From Pseudomonadales bacterium (GTDB taxonomy: Bacteria; Pseudomonadota; Gammaproteobacteria; Pseudomonadales; UBA7239): a DNA stretch of 64,000 nucleotides. The DNA is taken from positions 129,283 to 193,282 of the forward strand of contig JAWLAB010000005.1 of assembly GCA_041395665.1 (NCBI GenBank), in the 5' to 3' direction. The position numbers and the translations under genes were made by a program. The notes beneath the pieces were generated by a model, which saw only the letters and a program-made list of their open reading frames with translations, was not told where the DNA came from and made no database searches. Below are positions 53,933 to 63,831 of this stretch, piece by piece; position 1 is the stretch's first letter, and each line of letters opens with the position of its first letter.

Positions 53933-55894
53933 ATGAATTTTTTTCAATCGCAAGCCAATGCGCGCCGCCGTACTGGATGGCTGGTGGCGCTGTTTGCATT
54001 GGCTGTTATTTGCTTAATAGGACTAACGCAACTGATCGTGTTATTGGCTATAGGTTTTAGTCAGAGCACATCAACGGTACAAGGCAATTTACCACTCTCA
54101 ATGGATGGCGCAGTGATGGCAGAAATTGCCGTTGCTATCACCATCGTTATTGGCTTGGCATCACGGTACAAAATGCAACAATTGCGCGCTGGCGGCTCAG
54201 CTGTTGCCACACTGTTAGGCGGTCATCTACTGGATCGTGCCAGCAACGACCTCAATGAACGAAAAATTCTCAATATCGTTGAAGAAATGGCAATTGCTGC
54301 AGGCGTCGCCGTGCCGCCGGTTTACATTTTGGAAGAAGAATCTATCAACGCCTTTGCTGCCGGACACGATCATCGCGATGAGGCTATCGGTATTACGCGC
54401 GGTGCGATTCAATTACTCTCGCGCGATGAATTACAAGGTGTAATTGCCCACGAGTTCAGCCATATTTTTAATGGCGATATGCGCATCAATTTACAATTAA
54501 TGGGCTGGCTATTTGGTATTTTATTTATCGGTTTAATTGGTCGTTTTCTTTTGCAAAGCGGCAGCCGACGCTCAGGCTCTCGAAACAGCAAGAATGCTTC
54601 TAGCTTGGCACTGATCGGTCTAGGGCTGGTTATTGTCGGTTACAGCGGCACTTTTTTTGGAAAATTGATCAAAGCCGCCATCAGCCGCCAGCGTGAATTT
54701 CTTGCTGACGCTTCCGCCGTGCAATACACGCGCAACCCAGAAGGCATTGCTGGTGCATTAAAAAAAATTGGTGGCTACACCGCAGGTTCTATCATTACTC
54801 ACCCTAACGCATCACAAGCCAGTCATTTATTTTTTGGCAATGGTGTCAGCAGTTTTTCTTCTTGGTTTGCCACACACCCACCTTTGGCGGAACGCATTAA
54901 AGCGATTGACACGCATTGGGATGGCAAGTTTCCTGCTGTCGACGCCTCGAAAATTGATGTCGATAGACCAACGATAGATCCATCGCGCATCAACATTGTG
55001 AATGGTGAGATTCAATACACACCGCCCTCAATGATGGCTACAGAGATGACTGCGGGCATTGCCGCTGCTACCAGCGTCGTTACAGCAATCGACAATATCG
55101 GCACACCGCAGCCTGAACATCTTACCGAAGCCAAGCAACGATTAACCCGCATTCCCAATGACTTAAAAAATATGGCGCGCGAAACATGGGGCGCGAGTGC
55201 TATTACCCATTGCTTATTGATGGAGCGCACAGCGGCAGACAACACCGCCTCGCTCACTTTGCTAAAAAACTATACGCCCGGCAGCGTTTCCAGCTTGTGT
55301 GAAAAAATTGCAGCCAGCGTTACACAATTACCTTATGCATTGCGCTTGCCTCTGCTAGACCTCTGTTTGCCTAGCCTTTTATTACTAAGTACAGCGCAAC
55401 GCGATTTATTTTTGAAAGCGGTGATGGCACAAATCAATGCTGATCAAAAAATTTCGCTGTTTGAGTGGTCTTTGTATCGCATCTTGCGCCACTCATTGAA
55501 TGCAACAAAAATTTCTGGTGGCAGCGCACTAACATTAACTGTCACAACCAATAGCTGCCGCACCGTGCTCTCAGCACTGGCTTTATCCACACACGCCACA
55601 GAAGCATTAGCGATACAGAAATTTTCTAGCGCATGGCAACAACTGGGTTTACCCGAGACAATATTGGATGCAGAGGCATTGAATGATATCAACGCACTGG
55701 ATCAAGCTGTACGGCAACTGCGCTGCTTACAAGCATTGGTAAAGCCACGCTTATTAAAAGCGTGCTGCACTGCTATTGCTGATACGCAGCAACAATACAG
55801 CGCAGAAGCACTTGAATTATTGCGCGCGGTTGCCGACACAATCGACACTCCTATTCCACCGATTGCCACTACGCAACAAAAACCTGCAACATGA
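53933..55894 (+). CDS. HtpX-like M48 membrane protease with a TerB-like C-terminal extension
   Basis: This 653-residue inner membrane protease has two N-terminal membrane segments (about 15-43 and 60-78), the zinc motif HEFSH at 173-177, two further segments (about 190-208 and 225-245) and a third ligand Glu in REFLADA near 251. The last 330 residues are an added cytosolic helical domain; a stretch around AVMAQINADQKISLFEWSLYRIL resembles a TerB-like fold. Partner LemA is directly upstream. ATG 53933 is preferred to TTG 53930. The stop overlaps the next gene start by 4 bases. Confidence 0.88.
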   Translation: MNFFQSQANARRRTGWLVALFALAVICLIGLTQLIVLLAIGFSQSTSTVQGNLPLSMDGAVMAEIAVAITIVIGLASRYKMQQLRAGGSAVATLLGGHLLDRASNDLNERKILNIVEEMAIAAGVAVPPVYILEEESINAFAAGHDHRDEAIGITRGAIQLLSRDELQGVIAHEFSHIFNGDMRINLQLMGWLFGILFIGLIGRFLLQSGSRRSGSRNSKNASSLALIGLGLVIVGYSGTFFGKLIKAAISRQREFLADASAVQYTRNPEGIAGALKKIGGYTAGSIITHPNASQASHLFFGNGVSSFSSWFATHPPLAERIKAIDTHWDGKFPAVDASKIDVDRPTIDPSRINIVNGEIQYTPPSMMATEMTAGIAAATSVVTAIDNIGTPQPEHLTEAKQRLTRIPNDLKNMARETWGASAITHCLLMERTAADNTASLTLLKNYTPGSVSSLCEKIAASVTQLPYALRLPLLDLCLPSLLLLSTAQRDLFLKAVMAQINADQKISLFEWSLYRILRHSLNATKISGGSALTLTVTTNSCRTVLSALALSTHATEALAIQKFSSAWQQLGLPETILDAEALNDINALDQAVRQLRCLQALVKPRLLKACCTAIADTQQQYSAEALELLRAVADTIDTPIPPIATTQQKPAT

Positions 55895-56877
55895 AACAGC
55901 GTTTTATCCAACATCTGCCCGACCAAACACTGGCAATCGCAGAGCAAACTTTGCGTGAAATAAACGACGACGAAGTGTTAATTGCTGTCGCCACTTTTGG
56001 CATCAATCGCCCTGATTTGTTGCAGCGCGCTGGGCTCTACCCCGCACCACCCGATGCCTCACCCATCCTCGGTTTAGAAGTCGCAGGAACGGTTATCGCT
56101 TGCGGGAAAAATGTTACGCAATGGCAAGAAGGTGATCGCGTTTGCGCTTTGGTCAACGGCGGCGGCTATAGCGATTACTGCTTTGCGCCCACCACACAAT
56201 GCCTGCCTTGGCCAGAAAAATACAGCGCAGCAGAAGCTGCGTGTTTGCCGGAATCGTTTATCACGGTTTGGCACAATTTATTTCAGCGCGGCAAATTGCA
56301 AGCGGGCGAAACTGTGTTGATACAAGCGGGCAGCAGCGGCATCGGCACCACCGCCATCCAGCTAGCACATTTAGCAGGCGCACGCGTTTTTACCACCGCC
56401 GGTAACGCCGAAAAATGTGCGCGTTGTATCGCACTTGGCGCAGAACTCGCTTTTGATTATCACCAAGGTGATTTCACTGACACACTGCACGCAGCAACCC
56501 AACAACACGGCGTGGATGTCACACTCGATATTCTCGGCGGCGAAGCCTTAGCGCAGCACATCAAGCTTGCCGCTGTAGATGGGCGCATCATCAATATTGC
56601 CGTGTTAAATGGCAGCAAAGCGGAAATCAATCTCGCTACAGTGATGATGAAACGCTTAACCATCACTGGCTCGACATTGCGCGCGCAATCCAACCAACAA
56701 AAAACTGCGATGGTGAGTGATATTCGTCAACGCGCTTGGCACTGGATAGACAGCGGACAATTTCGCCCTGTGATTGATCGCTATTTTGATTTTCACGATG
56801 TAGATGCGGCGCATCAGCATATGAAAAATCGCGCACATTTTGGAAAAATCGCTATTACTCTCGGAAATCATCCATGA
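55891..56877 (+). CDS. NAD(P)H quinone oxidoreductase, zinc-free MDR family (PIG3-like)
   Basis: This 328-residue medium-chain dehydrogenase lacks zinc-ligand cysteines. The N-terminal GroES-like domain has FGINRPDLLQRAGLYPAP, and the nucleotide fold has QAGSSGIGTTAIQLA. The pattern is that of the quinone oxidoreductase/PIG3 group, which uses NADPH. It is translationally coupled at both ends, to the M48 gene and the SUI1 gene, each by 4 bases. Confidence 0.88.
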   Translation: MKQRFIQHLPDQTLAIAEQTLREINDDEVLIAVATFGINRPDLLQRAGLYPAPPDASPILGLEVAGTVIACGKNVTQWQEGDRVCALVNGGGYSDYCFAPTTQCLPWPEKYSAAEAACLPESFITVWHNLFQRGKLQAGETVLIQAGSSGIGTTAIQLAHLAGARVFTTAGNAEKCARCIALGAELAFDYHQGDFTDTLHAATQQHGVDVTLDILGGEALAQHIKLAAVDGRIINIAVLNGSKAEINLATVMMKRLTITGSTLRAQSNQQKTAMVSDIRQRAWHWIDSGQFRPVIDRYFDFHDVDAAHQHMKNRAHFGKIAITLGNHP

Positions 56878-57203
56878 GCAAAAAAGACAGCAAACTGGTT
56901 TACTCCACTGAAAGCGGTCGTATCAAATCCATCGACCCACTACCCTCACTACCACCCAAAGGTGATGGCTTTATTCGTATTCGCCGCGAAACCGCAGGGC
57001 GCAACGGCAAAGGCGTCACTACGCTCACCGGTTTTGAATTATCCGCAGACGAATTGCAAACATTGGCGAAACAATTGAAACAACTGTGCGGTACTGGTGG
57101 CACAGTGAAAGATTGGGTGGTAGAAATTCAAGGCGACCAGCGCGACAAATTAAAAGCCGAATTAGAAAAACGCGGCTTTAAAATCAAGCTCGCTGGCGGC
57201 TAA
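56874..57203 (+). CDS. yciH: SUI1/YciH-family translation factor
   Basis: This 109-residue protein is a bacterial homologue of eIF1. It has the SUI1 core GRNGKGVTTLTGFELSADELQTLAKQLK and the C-terminal IQGDQRDKLKAELEKRGFKIKLAGG. It may influence start-site fidelity, but its bacterial role is not essential. It overlaps the preceding oxidoreductase by 4 bases. Confidence 0.92.
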   Translation: MSKKDSKLVYSTESGRIKSIDPLPSLPPKGDGFIRIRRETAGRNGKGVTTLTGFELSADELQTLAKQLKQLCGTGGTVKDWVVEIQGDQRDKLKAELEKRGFKIKLAGG

Positions 57204-57218
57204 GTAACGGAACCTCTT

Positions 57219-57725
57219 ATGGGACGCTATCGCCCACCCGCACCCAAACGCTCGGCCTACATCACCACAGAAGGCGCAGAAGCATTACGCGCAGAACTGC
57301 ATCAGCTGTGGGAAATTGAAAGGCCGCAAGTGACCTCTGCCGTACACGAAGCTGCAAAAAATGGGGATCGATCGGAAAATGGCGATTACATTTATGGCAA
57401 ACGCCGCCTGCGTGAAATTGATAGCCGCGTGCGCTACTTAAGCAAGCGCTTAGAAGTCTTGACAGTGGTTGACCGCATCCCCGACCAACAAAGCAAAGTG
57501 TTTTTTGGTGCGTGGATTACAGTAGAAGATGAAGACGGTAGCGAAAACCGCTACCGCATTGTTGGCCCTGATGAAATTGATCCCGCAAAAAGTTGGATCA
57601 GCATGGATTCACCGCTGGCGCGTGCCGCATTAGGAAAGCAACTCGACGACGAAATTGTTTTCCAAACCCAACAAGGGCTGCGACAGCTCTACATTACATA
57701 TATTGCGTACTTTGATGCTCAATAG
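57219..57725 (+). CDS. greB: Transcription elongation factor GreB
   Basis: This 168-residue factor stimulates transcript cleavage by stalled RNA polymerase. It has the N-terminal coiled coil with acidic tip (NGDRSENGDYIYGKRRLREIDSR) and a C-terminal globular domain (GPDEIDPAKSWISMDSPLARALLGK-type). The start GRYRPP and the ending match GreB rather than GreA. It overlaps the convergent membrane protein gene by 32 bases. Confidence 0.95.
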   Translation: MGRYRPPAPKRSAYITTEGAEALRAELHQLWEIERPQVTSAVHEAAKNGDRSENGDYIYGKRRLREIDSRVRYLSKRLEVLTVVDRIPDQQSKVFFGAWITVEDEDGSENRYRIVGPDEIDPAKSWISMDSPLARAALGKQLDDEIVFQTQQGLRQLYITYIAYFDAQ

Positions 57726-58404
57726 CATTCATTTGTTCACCGATACCAAACATCCTGCGATACATCACGCCAATCACTGTCACCATCATAGGTACAGTCC
57801 AAATTAAACCAATGCCCAATGGCAAAATAGACAGAAATAAAATAATCCCCATCACAAGAAGAACACCAAAAATCTTGAACCAATGATGCGTTACTGCTTT
57901 GCGCGACGCTTCAAATGCATCAATGATGGAAAGATTTTTTTCTAGCATCAAAGGGATGGCGAACATCAGTGCAATCATCAAATAAACACCAGGGATGATA
58001 AGTAAGACCAAACCCAAAACCACAGCTAAACCAATCAATATTTGCAATCCAATCAACAAAAATAATTTATCGTAGTATGAAAACAATTGCTTCACAGTAA
58101 TTGGCTGTGCTGTCGCCATACTCAAGCCCATCATGGTCAACGCTGCACTCATGGGAATCAGAGTCACTCCTACCAATTGCATCGCCGCCTCCATCTGAGT
58201 AGGCTTCTCGTAAAACAACAAACCTATAGCAATAGCTGCGGCAAAATAAATCACAAAATAAACCGAAGCAATCACGGCATATTGCCATTTGTAGCCATCA
58301 ATCCTTTCCCATGCTTCAGACAAAACCTCACTGATGGTGAAATCGTATTGGCCAGTAATTGCAGTTTCCAAAGAACCATGGTCATTATTCAGCGATGGAT
58401 TCAT
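57694..58404 (-). CDS. Multi-pass membrane protein of YciC/DUF975-like type
   Basis: This 236-residue inner membrane protein has about six hydrophobic segments and short polar loops, with an EASRKAVTHHWFKIFG segment before the last helices. The layout resembles the uncharacterised YciC/BPSS1780 and DUF975 groups. No function can be given. It has its own strand run with gloA and tusA downstream of the greB convergent end. Confidence 0.6.
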   Translation of the reverse strand: MNPSLNNDHGSLETAITGQYDFTISEVLSEAWERIDGYKWQYAVIASVYFVIYFAAAIAIGLLFYEKPTQMEAAMQLVGVTLIPMSAALTMMGLSMATAQPITVKQLFSYYDKLFLLIGLQILIGLAVVLGLVLLIIPGVYLMIALMFAIPLMLEKNLSIIDAFEASRKAVTHHWFKIFGVLLVMGIILFLSILPLGIGLIWTVPMMVTVIGVMYRRMFGIGEQMNAIEHQSTQYM

Positions 58405-58430
58405 TACGCACTCCGCTTAATTATTTTTGT

Positions 58431-58814
58431 TTAGTGTTTTGCCAATAGTTCGATGCGATAACCGTCTGGATCCTCTAAAAAAGCCAATACGGTTGTGCCT
58501 GCTTTCATCGGCCCAGGCTCACGCAGAATATTGGCACCTTTGGCGCGCATCGCATCAACAGCCGCCTGCACATCATCTACAGCAATTGCGATATGCCCGT
58601 AAGCATTCCCCATTTCATAACTGTGCACACCCCAGTTGTAAGTAAGTTCAATCACGGTGGTTTCTGATTCAGCTCCGTAACCGAGAAACGCCAAAGTGAA
58701 TTGACCGTCGGGATAATCCTGCTGCCGCAATAAACGCATGCCCAACACATCGGTGTAAAACGCAATCGAGCGCGGTAAATCGGTAACGCGCAACATGGTG
58801 TGCAATAAACGCAT
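58431..58814 (-). CDS. gloA: Lactoylglutathione lyase (glyoxalase I)
   Basis: This 127-residue metalloenzyme isomerises the glutathione-methylglyoxal adduct. The four metal ligands fit the bacterial nickel type: His5 (LLHTMLRV), a Glu in TVIELTYNWG, His in GHIAIAVDD and Glu in YRIELL. It is a single-domain protein of normal length. It lies 1 base from the tusA stop. Confidence 0.95.
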   Translation of the reverse strand: MRLLHTMLRVTDLPRSIAFYTDVLGMRLLRQQDYPDGQFTLAFLGYGAESETTVIELTYNWGVHSYEMGNAYGHIAIAVDDVQAAVDAMRAKGANILREPGPMKAGTTVLAFLEDPDGYRIELLAKH

Positions 58815-58815
58815 C

Positions 58816-59073
58816 TCAAACCTCTTTCACAATTTTGCGAATGACATAGCGATACTGATCGCCCTCTTGCGTTTGCACCAACAATTCGTGCCCCAAAAAA
58901 TGACAAAACTTCGGCACATCGCGACAGGTAGATGGATCGGTTGCCCACATTTCAATGAGCTGCCCCTCCAACACTTCGCGCACCGCTTTGTGCAACAACA
59001 TTACCGGCTCTGGGCAGTACAAACCACACGCGTTAATTAAGTGGTCAGAAGGGGAAAGTTCAGACATAAGCAT
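58816..59073 (-). CDS. tusA: Sulfur carrier TusA family protein
   Basis: This protein of about 83-85 residues has the sulfur-accepting Cys in the motif ACGLYCPEPVM and the C-terminal HELL strand. TusA relays sulfur for tRNA 2-thiouridine and other sulfur pathways. Two nearby starts (59073 and 59067) are both possible. It is read divergently from glyA. Confidence 0.88.
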   Translation of the reverse strand: MLMSELSPSDHLINACGLYCPEPVMLLHKAVREVLEGQLIEMWATDPSTCRDVPKFCHFLGHELLVQTQEGDQYRYVIRKIVKEV

Positions 59074-59168
59074 CCGTCAGCAAGATTTGTCTGCATTCTG
59101 CCCAATGCACCCCTCGTGTACAATGCAGCCTGTTTTTTTGATTCAGCAAAAGCCTTCTGGAGTTCAGC

Positions 59169-60420
59169 ATGTTCAGCAAAGATGTCACGATTGCCTCGTT
59201 TGATCCCGCTCTGTGGAATGCCATTCAAAGCGAGCAAAAACGACAGGAAGATCACATCGAGCTGATCGCCTCTGAAAACTACGCCAGCCCCGCAGTGATG
59301 GCAGCACAAGGCTCAGAGCTGACCAACAAATACGCCGAAGGCTACCCGACCAAACGCTACTACGGCGGCTGTGAATTTGTGGATGTGGTGGAGCAGCTCG
59401 CCATCGACCGCGCCAAGCAATTGTTCGGCGCCGATTACGCCAATGTGCAGCCGCACTCCGGCAGCCAAGCCAACGCAGCGGTTTACATGGCGCTGTGCAA
59501 ACCGGGCGATACAGTGCTCGGCATGTCACTCGCTCACGGTGGTCACTTGACCCACGGCGCAGGCGTGAACTTCTCCGGCAAGATTTATCAATCTGTGCAA
59601 TACGGTTTGGATCCCGCCACTGGCTTGATCGACTACGCCGAACTCGAACGCCTCGCTATCGAACACAAACCCAAAATGATCGTCGCCGGTTTTTCTGCCT
59701 ACTCCGGCATTCTGGACTTCCCACGCTTCCGCGAAATCGCCGACAAAGTGGGTGCGTATTTGTTTGTCGATATGGCGCATGTCGCCGGTTTGATCGCCGC
59801 TGGCATTTATCCCAACCCAGTGCCGTTTGCCGATGTGGTCACAACGACTACGCACAAAACCCTGCGCGGCCCTCGCGGTGGTTTGATTCTCGCGCGCAAA
59901 AATGAAGAGTTGGAAAAAAAATTGAATTCTGCCGTGTTCCCTGGCCAGCAGGGTGGCCCGTTGATGCATGTGATTGCCGCCAAAGCAGTGTGCTTCCAAG
60001 AAGCGCTGCAACCCGCGTTCAAAACCTATCAACAACAAGTGTTAGCCAACGCCAAAGCCATGGCATCCACCGTCATTGCACGCGGCTACCAAGTGGTGTC
60101 TGGCGGCACGGAAAACCATTTATTTTTGCTGTCGCTGACCGACAAAAACATCACCGGCAAAGAAGTTGACGCTGCACTCGGTCAGGCAATATCACTGTCA
60201 ACAAAAATGCCAAAGCCGAACGACCCGCGCCCACCGATGGTCACTTCGGGCACCCGTATCGCATCACCTGCACCACACGCGGCTTTGCGAAGCGGAACGC
60301 CGCTAAACCCGCCAACTGGATTTGCGATATTTTCGACGCGATGGAAAAAGGCAATGCCGAAGCAACGATTGACGCCAGCGCGAAGTATCTGCCAAAGCAG
60401 CATCCATGTATCGCCATAAT
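59169..60420 (+). pseudogene. glyA: Serine hydroxymethyltransferase, 3' end frameshifted
   Basis: The first 340 residues are a normal GlyA (PLP enzyme converting serine and tetrahydrofolate to glycine and methylene-THF). The PLP Lys is in TTTHKTLRGPRGG and the N-terminal signature NYASPAV is intact. From about 60185 the frame breaks repeatedly. The expected NITVNKNA, TTRGF and NWICDIFDAMEKGNAEATIDASAKY pieces are all present, but in different frames, with several single-base gains or losses within about 230 bases. glyA is a core gene, so an error in the sequence is a strong alternative to true loss. The annotated end at 60420 is only the stop in the original frame. Confidence 0.88.
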
Positions 60421-60603
60421 TTGTTAGTGGAAGAATTGGGAGAAACCCGCCATCTCAGCTGCAAAAGGTGGAACAAAGCGTAATGCAGGTTTATGAGGTG
60501 GCAGACTTAATCCACACCACTAAACGTAAAAACCGCCCGATAGAAACCCTGCAAATGAAGTGGATTATATTCGCCTCCAAACGATCTGAACAGGTATAAA
60601 GCA

Positions 60604-62146
60604 ATGGCGCGTGTACTTGATCAACCCATCGCATGTACCCAGCCATAGTGGCAGCAAGGGAGCAATCACCAATCCGGTATTTCCACGCTCGGCCTAGCCA
60701 CCACAGCCGCCAGTGCTATGCAGCACGGTCATCAGGTTAAAATCTTTGACTTATCATATGTCGTATAACTTCTGAACACAAAGACAAGATCTTCAATTAC
60801 AAGCCAGATGTGATCGGCATCACCGCTACAACAACACCTTCTATGGAACCAGGTTACGCGATATCAGTCATTGGGCCAGCGAAATTCTTCCGTTCAGCGT
60901 GCTAACATATGGCGTCACGTAAGCTTGACCACCGCCAGTGAGTCGCTATGGAGTCCCACTTGATGCTGCATTTGTTTGCTGTAGCTTTGATATCTCCTTC
61001 GTGCAGGAATATTGTGACGGTGTGCCCCCAAAAGATATTAAAGGCCTGTACTACAGAAACGGCGAAGAAATTCTATTTACAGGGATGCGCACACCTATTG
61101 CGAATCTAGATGACTTACCACTACCCGCCTGGGAACTGTATGATAAAGAAATCTATCGGAAACACGGTTCACGACTATACGGTCTGCCATCAACCAGTAG
61201 CCATGCTGAATTTTCACGCGGCTGTGTTTACAAATGTGACTACTGCGCCAGCAAGATGACCAGATGGAAGCGTTAGGTTATCGAAAAAATCTCCGGAACG
61301 CCAGCCGTGAAACTGAAAACCAGACTTCGGTCAAAGCGGTTCCGGTCGATGACATTTTCACTAGACCAAGAACGTCGTCATGTTTGTGATGCACTTATTG
61401 CTGCCGGCGTGAATATCGCCTGACTTGTACAAACGGCATCCACGTTGAGCGCTGACGACCTTTAAAAATTACAGCGCCGGCTGTTACCGGGTGCCTCTTG
61501 GCTTCGAGTCAGGTAATGACGAAACACTTCGCTCGTCGGCAAAGAGGAAAAATACAGAGTTGGGCAACAGGCTGCGGCAATTGCCATAAAAATGCAAGCT
61601 AGAAACCAGTGGTTTTTTCATGCTTGGTCTACGCAGACATCTTCTGAAGAAACCGTATGGAGGATACTGAAGAACCATTTAAGAAGAATGCACTCTTGGA
61701 ATGATTAAATTTGGTAGAACCGTAGCATTTCCAGGAAATTAGAAATGTTCAATCGTTATCATGCACAAGGCATTATCCAATCCTATACAACTGATGGATT
61801 ATTACACTACTTCGAATGATCTGTTTACACACAATACCCTTGTCGAGAGACCGTGGCTCAATACACTCAAATAGCTTATAAAAGAGCCGTTTTATTCAAT
61901 GCCAATCATTTGGCGGCGGCTTGACACATCGATTGAGGACAGGCGCTATTTTCTGGGATTTTTACTATGTCCTTAAATTTCTTTTCATGCCGTTCATCAA
62001 CCAAGATTTCTTCACGCTATTACGCTCGTGACCGCTGGCCTCAATATGAATTCCGCGGACAAACTCCATCACGCACCAACTACCAAGTAGTCAGGAAAAG
62101 CAAGACTGCTGAACATGAATTGATTGCCAGTACACAAGCTGTGTAG
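60604..62146 (+). pseudogene. B12-binding radical SAM protein, many frameshifts
   Basis: Conserved pieces in changing frames outline a full gene of about 1540 bases. At 60604 a start MARVL leads to an N-terminal cobalamin-binding-like domain (INPSHVPSHSGSKGAITNP, GLATTAASAMQHGHQVKIFDL, KPDVIGITATT). From 60938 a clean piece reads VPPKDIKGLYYRNGEEI... and reaches the radical SAM motif CVYKCDYC (61221-61245 region). Later pieces include CDALIAAGVNIA, GFESG, FNRYHAQGIIQSY and a C-terminal RYYARDRWPQYEF-like region ending NYQVVRKSK and stop 62144-62146. The family resembles BchE-like methyltransferase or cyclase enzymes. Dense indels begin already in glyA, so sequence quality is suspect. Confidence 0.75.
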
Positions 62147-62160
62147 TTGCGGGAAAATTT

Positions 62161-63177
62161 ATGTTCAGAAGCCTGCACCGGAAGTTTCGCAAGCTTGTTC
62201 TCTATACAAGCATGATTCGCTACAAGCCAGCTCTGCTCGCACCAATGCCGGATCATGTCGAGATCGAAGCGACTACACGCTGCAATGCAACTTGCGGCAC
62301 CTGTTCACGCAGCAGTCTACATCCTAACGACCTAAAAAATGATCTATTACCAGCGACTCTCGACAAGATACTGACGACACTGCCAGACCTGAAAACCATC
62401 CGCCTCGCGGGGCTCGGTGAAATATTTCTTCACCCTGACATCGAATTTATTTTGAAAAAACTCAAGGAGCGCTCGATCAAGGTATGGATTATCACCAACG
62501 GCAGCTTGTTGCTCAATGAAAAAATCCGCCGCCTAATACACGAATATGTCTATGAAGTCGGTATCAGCATCGATTCGACAGAGCCCGAAGAATTCGCGCA
62601 AATTCGACCTATGGGAAAAGTCGGCCTAGATGAAGTACTGACAGGTATGCGAGTGTTATTGGAAGAAAGGAATCGTGGTGACTCCAGCGTCATCATAGGA
62701 ATACACAACACCACCACTGAGATGAACTACAAAAATCTTTCATCGCTGGGTTCGTTGTGTATTGATCTGGGCGTCGATTATCTGGCCATAGGCTTTGTCG
62801 AAAACTGGCTGGTGCGCGGAGATCCTGATTACCAAACAACGGCCGACAGGATACATAAGTCTCTCTTGAAATTACCGGAAATCCATAAGGCCATCATAAA
62901 ACAGCAATGGCGTTTGGCATTTCGCGGCATCATGGTTGGCTATAAATTACCAAAGCGGCGCATCGGTAAATGCGCATGGCCTTATCGCTCCGTACATATC
63001 ACCGCCGAAGGACATGTAACACCCTGCTGTGCACGCACCCAACCAAACCATGGGACATTTAATATTAATACAGGAAATTTTAGTGAGTATTGGAACGGAA
63101 ACGAATATCAAGCACTTCGACTAGCACATATGCAAAAAGACACACTCAATCCCATTTGCGGCAACTGCCCTCTTTAA
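62161..63177 (+). CDS. Radical SAM/SPASM protein
   Basis: This intact 338-residue enzyme has the radical SAM cluster motif CNATCGTC (Cys41, 45, 48), followed by the TIM-barrel core with GLGEIFLHPDIEF and ITNGSLL. The C-terminal SPASM-type region has CAWPYRSVHITAEGHVTPCC and ICGNCPL, giving extra cysteines for auxiliary iron-sulfur clusters. SPASM enzymes often modify peptides or oxidise substrates; no precursor peptide is visible. It starts 15 bases after the B12-type radical SAM gene, so the two probably work together. It ends next to the convergent yfbR. Confidence 0.9.
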   Translation: MFRSLHRKFRKLVLYTSMIRYKPALLAPMPDHVEIEATTRCNATCGTCSRSSLHPNDLKNDLLPATLDKILTTLPDLKTIRLAGLGEIFLHPDIEFILKKLKERSIKVWIITNGSLLLNEKIRRLIHEYVYEVGISIDSTEPEEFAQIRPMGKVGLDEVLTGMRVLLEERNRGDSSVIIGIHNTTTEMNYKNLSSLGSLCIDLGVDYLAIGFVENWLVRGDPDYQTTADRIHKSLLKLPEIHKAIIKQQWRLAFRGIMVGYKLPKRRIGKCAWPYRSVHITAEGHVTPCCARTQPNHGTFNINTGNFSEYWNGNEYQALRLAHMQKDTLNPICGNCPL

Positions 63178-63777
63178 TCAAGCCTGCGGCTTAATCAACT
63201 CATCCAGCGTCAAACTAAAGCTCGGCAAAAACATTTCACAGAACTGGCGCACTTCTGGCAAAGCAATGTGCGACAGTTTCTCCTCCATATCTTTCATGGC
63301 TTTGCTGAATTCCGGGTTGCCCGCCACCATTTCCGCTTTGCATTTGGTGTACGCCACGATGATATCAGCGGCTTTAATCAATTGTTTAACAATAGGATCT
63401 ACACGCTCTGACAACAAAAACGGTGCATAAGTAGCCTGTAAAGGCTTGGGCAGCATCGCCAACATTTCGCGTTCCGCTGCATGCTCTACTTCTTTGTACG
63501 CATCGCGAATTTTTTCATTGTGGTACTTGATCGGCGATGGCAAATCGCCGGTCAACACTTCTGAAGCATCGTGATACAAAGCGGTCAACACCAGCACGCC
63601 TAAATCCAATTTCTCTGTATGATTTTGGTTGTACAACTCACCCAGAGCGTGCGCCACGACAGCCACTTCAAAACTGTGCTCCATAACATTTTCACGGATG
63701 GCGTTACGCTTCATACCCCAGCGTTCTATCCAGCGCAATTTGCTGAGATAGGCAAAAAAGTGGCTTGTCTCTGTCAT
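63178..63777 (-). CDS. yfbR: 5'-deoxynucleotidase YfbR
   Basis: This 199-residue HD-domain enzyme removes phosphate from deoxynucleoside monophosphates. The metal ligands His34 (MEHSFEVA) and His69-Asp70 (ALYHDASEV) are present, and the family motif TGDLPSPIKY follows. It is convergent with the SPASM gene with no gap and read divergently from nrdR, another deoxynucleotide-control gene. Confidence 0.94.
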   Translation of the reverse strand: MTETSHFFAYLSKLRWIERWGMKRNAIRENVMEHSFEVAVVAHALGELYNQNHTEKLDLGVLVLTALYHDASEVLTGDLPSPIKYHNEKIRDAYKEVEHAAEREMLAMLPKPLQATYAPFLLSERVDPIVKQLIKAADIIVAYTKCKAEMVAGNPEFSKAMKDMEEKLSHIALPEVRQFCEMFLPSFSLTLDELIKPQA

Positions 63778-63831
63778 AGCTGATTTTCACCGTTACAATC
63801 GTCGCCATTGTAGAACAAGGACCCCTAGATC

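Noticed and set aside
60421..60603. A gene between glyA and the first radical SAM gene
   Set aside because: I see no convincing coding pattern or RNA structure in this 183-base gap, and its sequence quality is doubtful.
60938..61276. A separate small gene of 112 codons
   Set aside because: It is the one unbroken piece of the radical SAM gene, holding its CxxxCxxC motif, not an independent gene.
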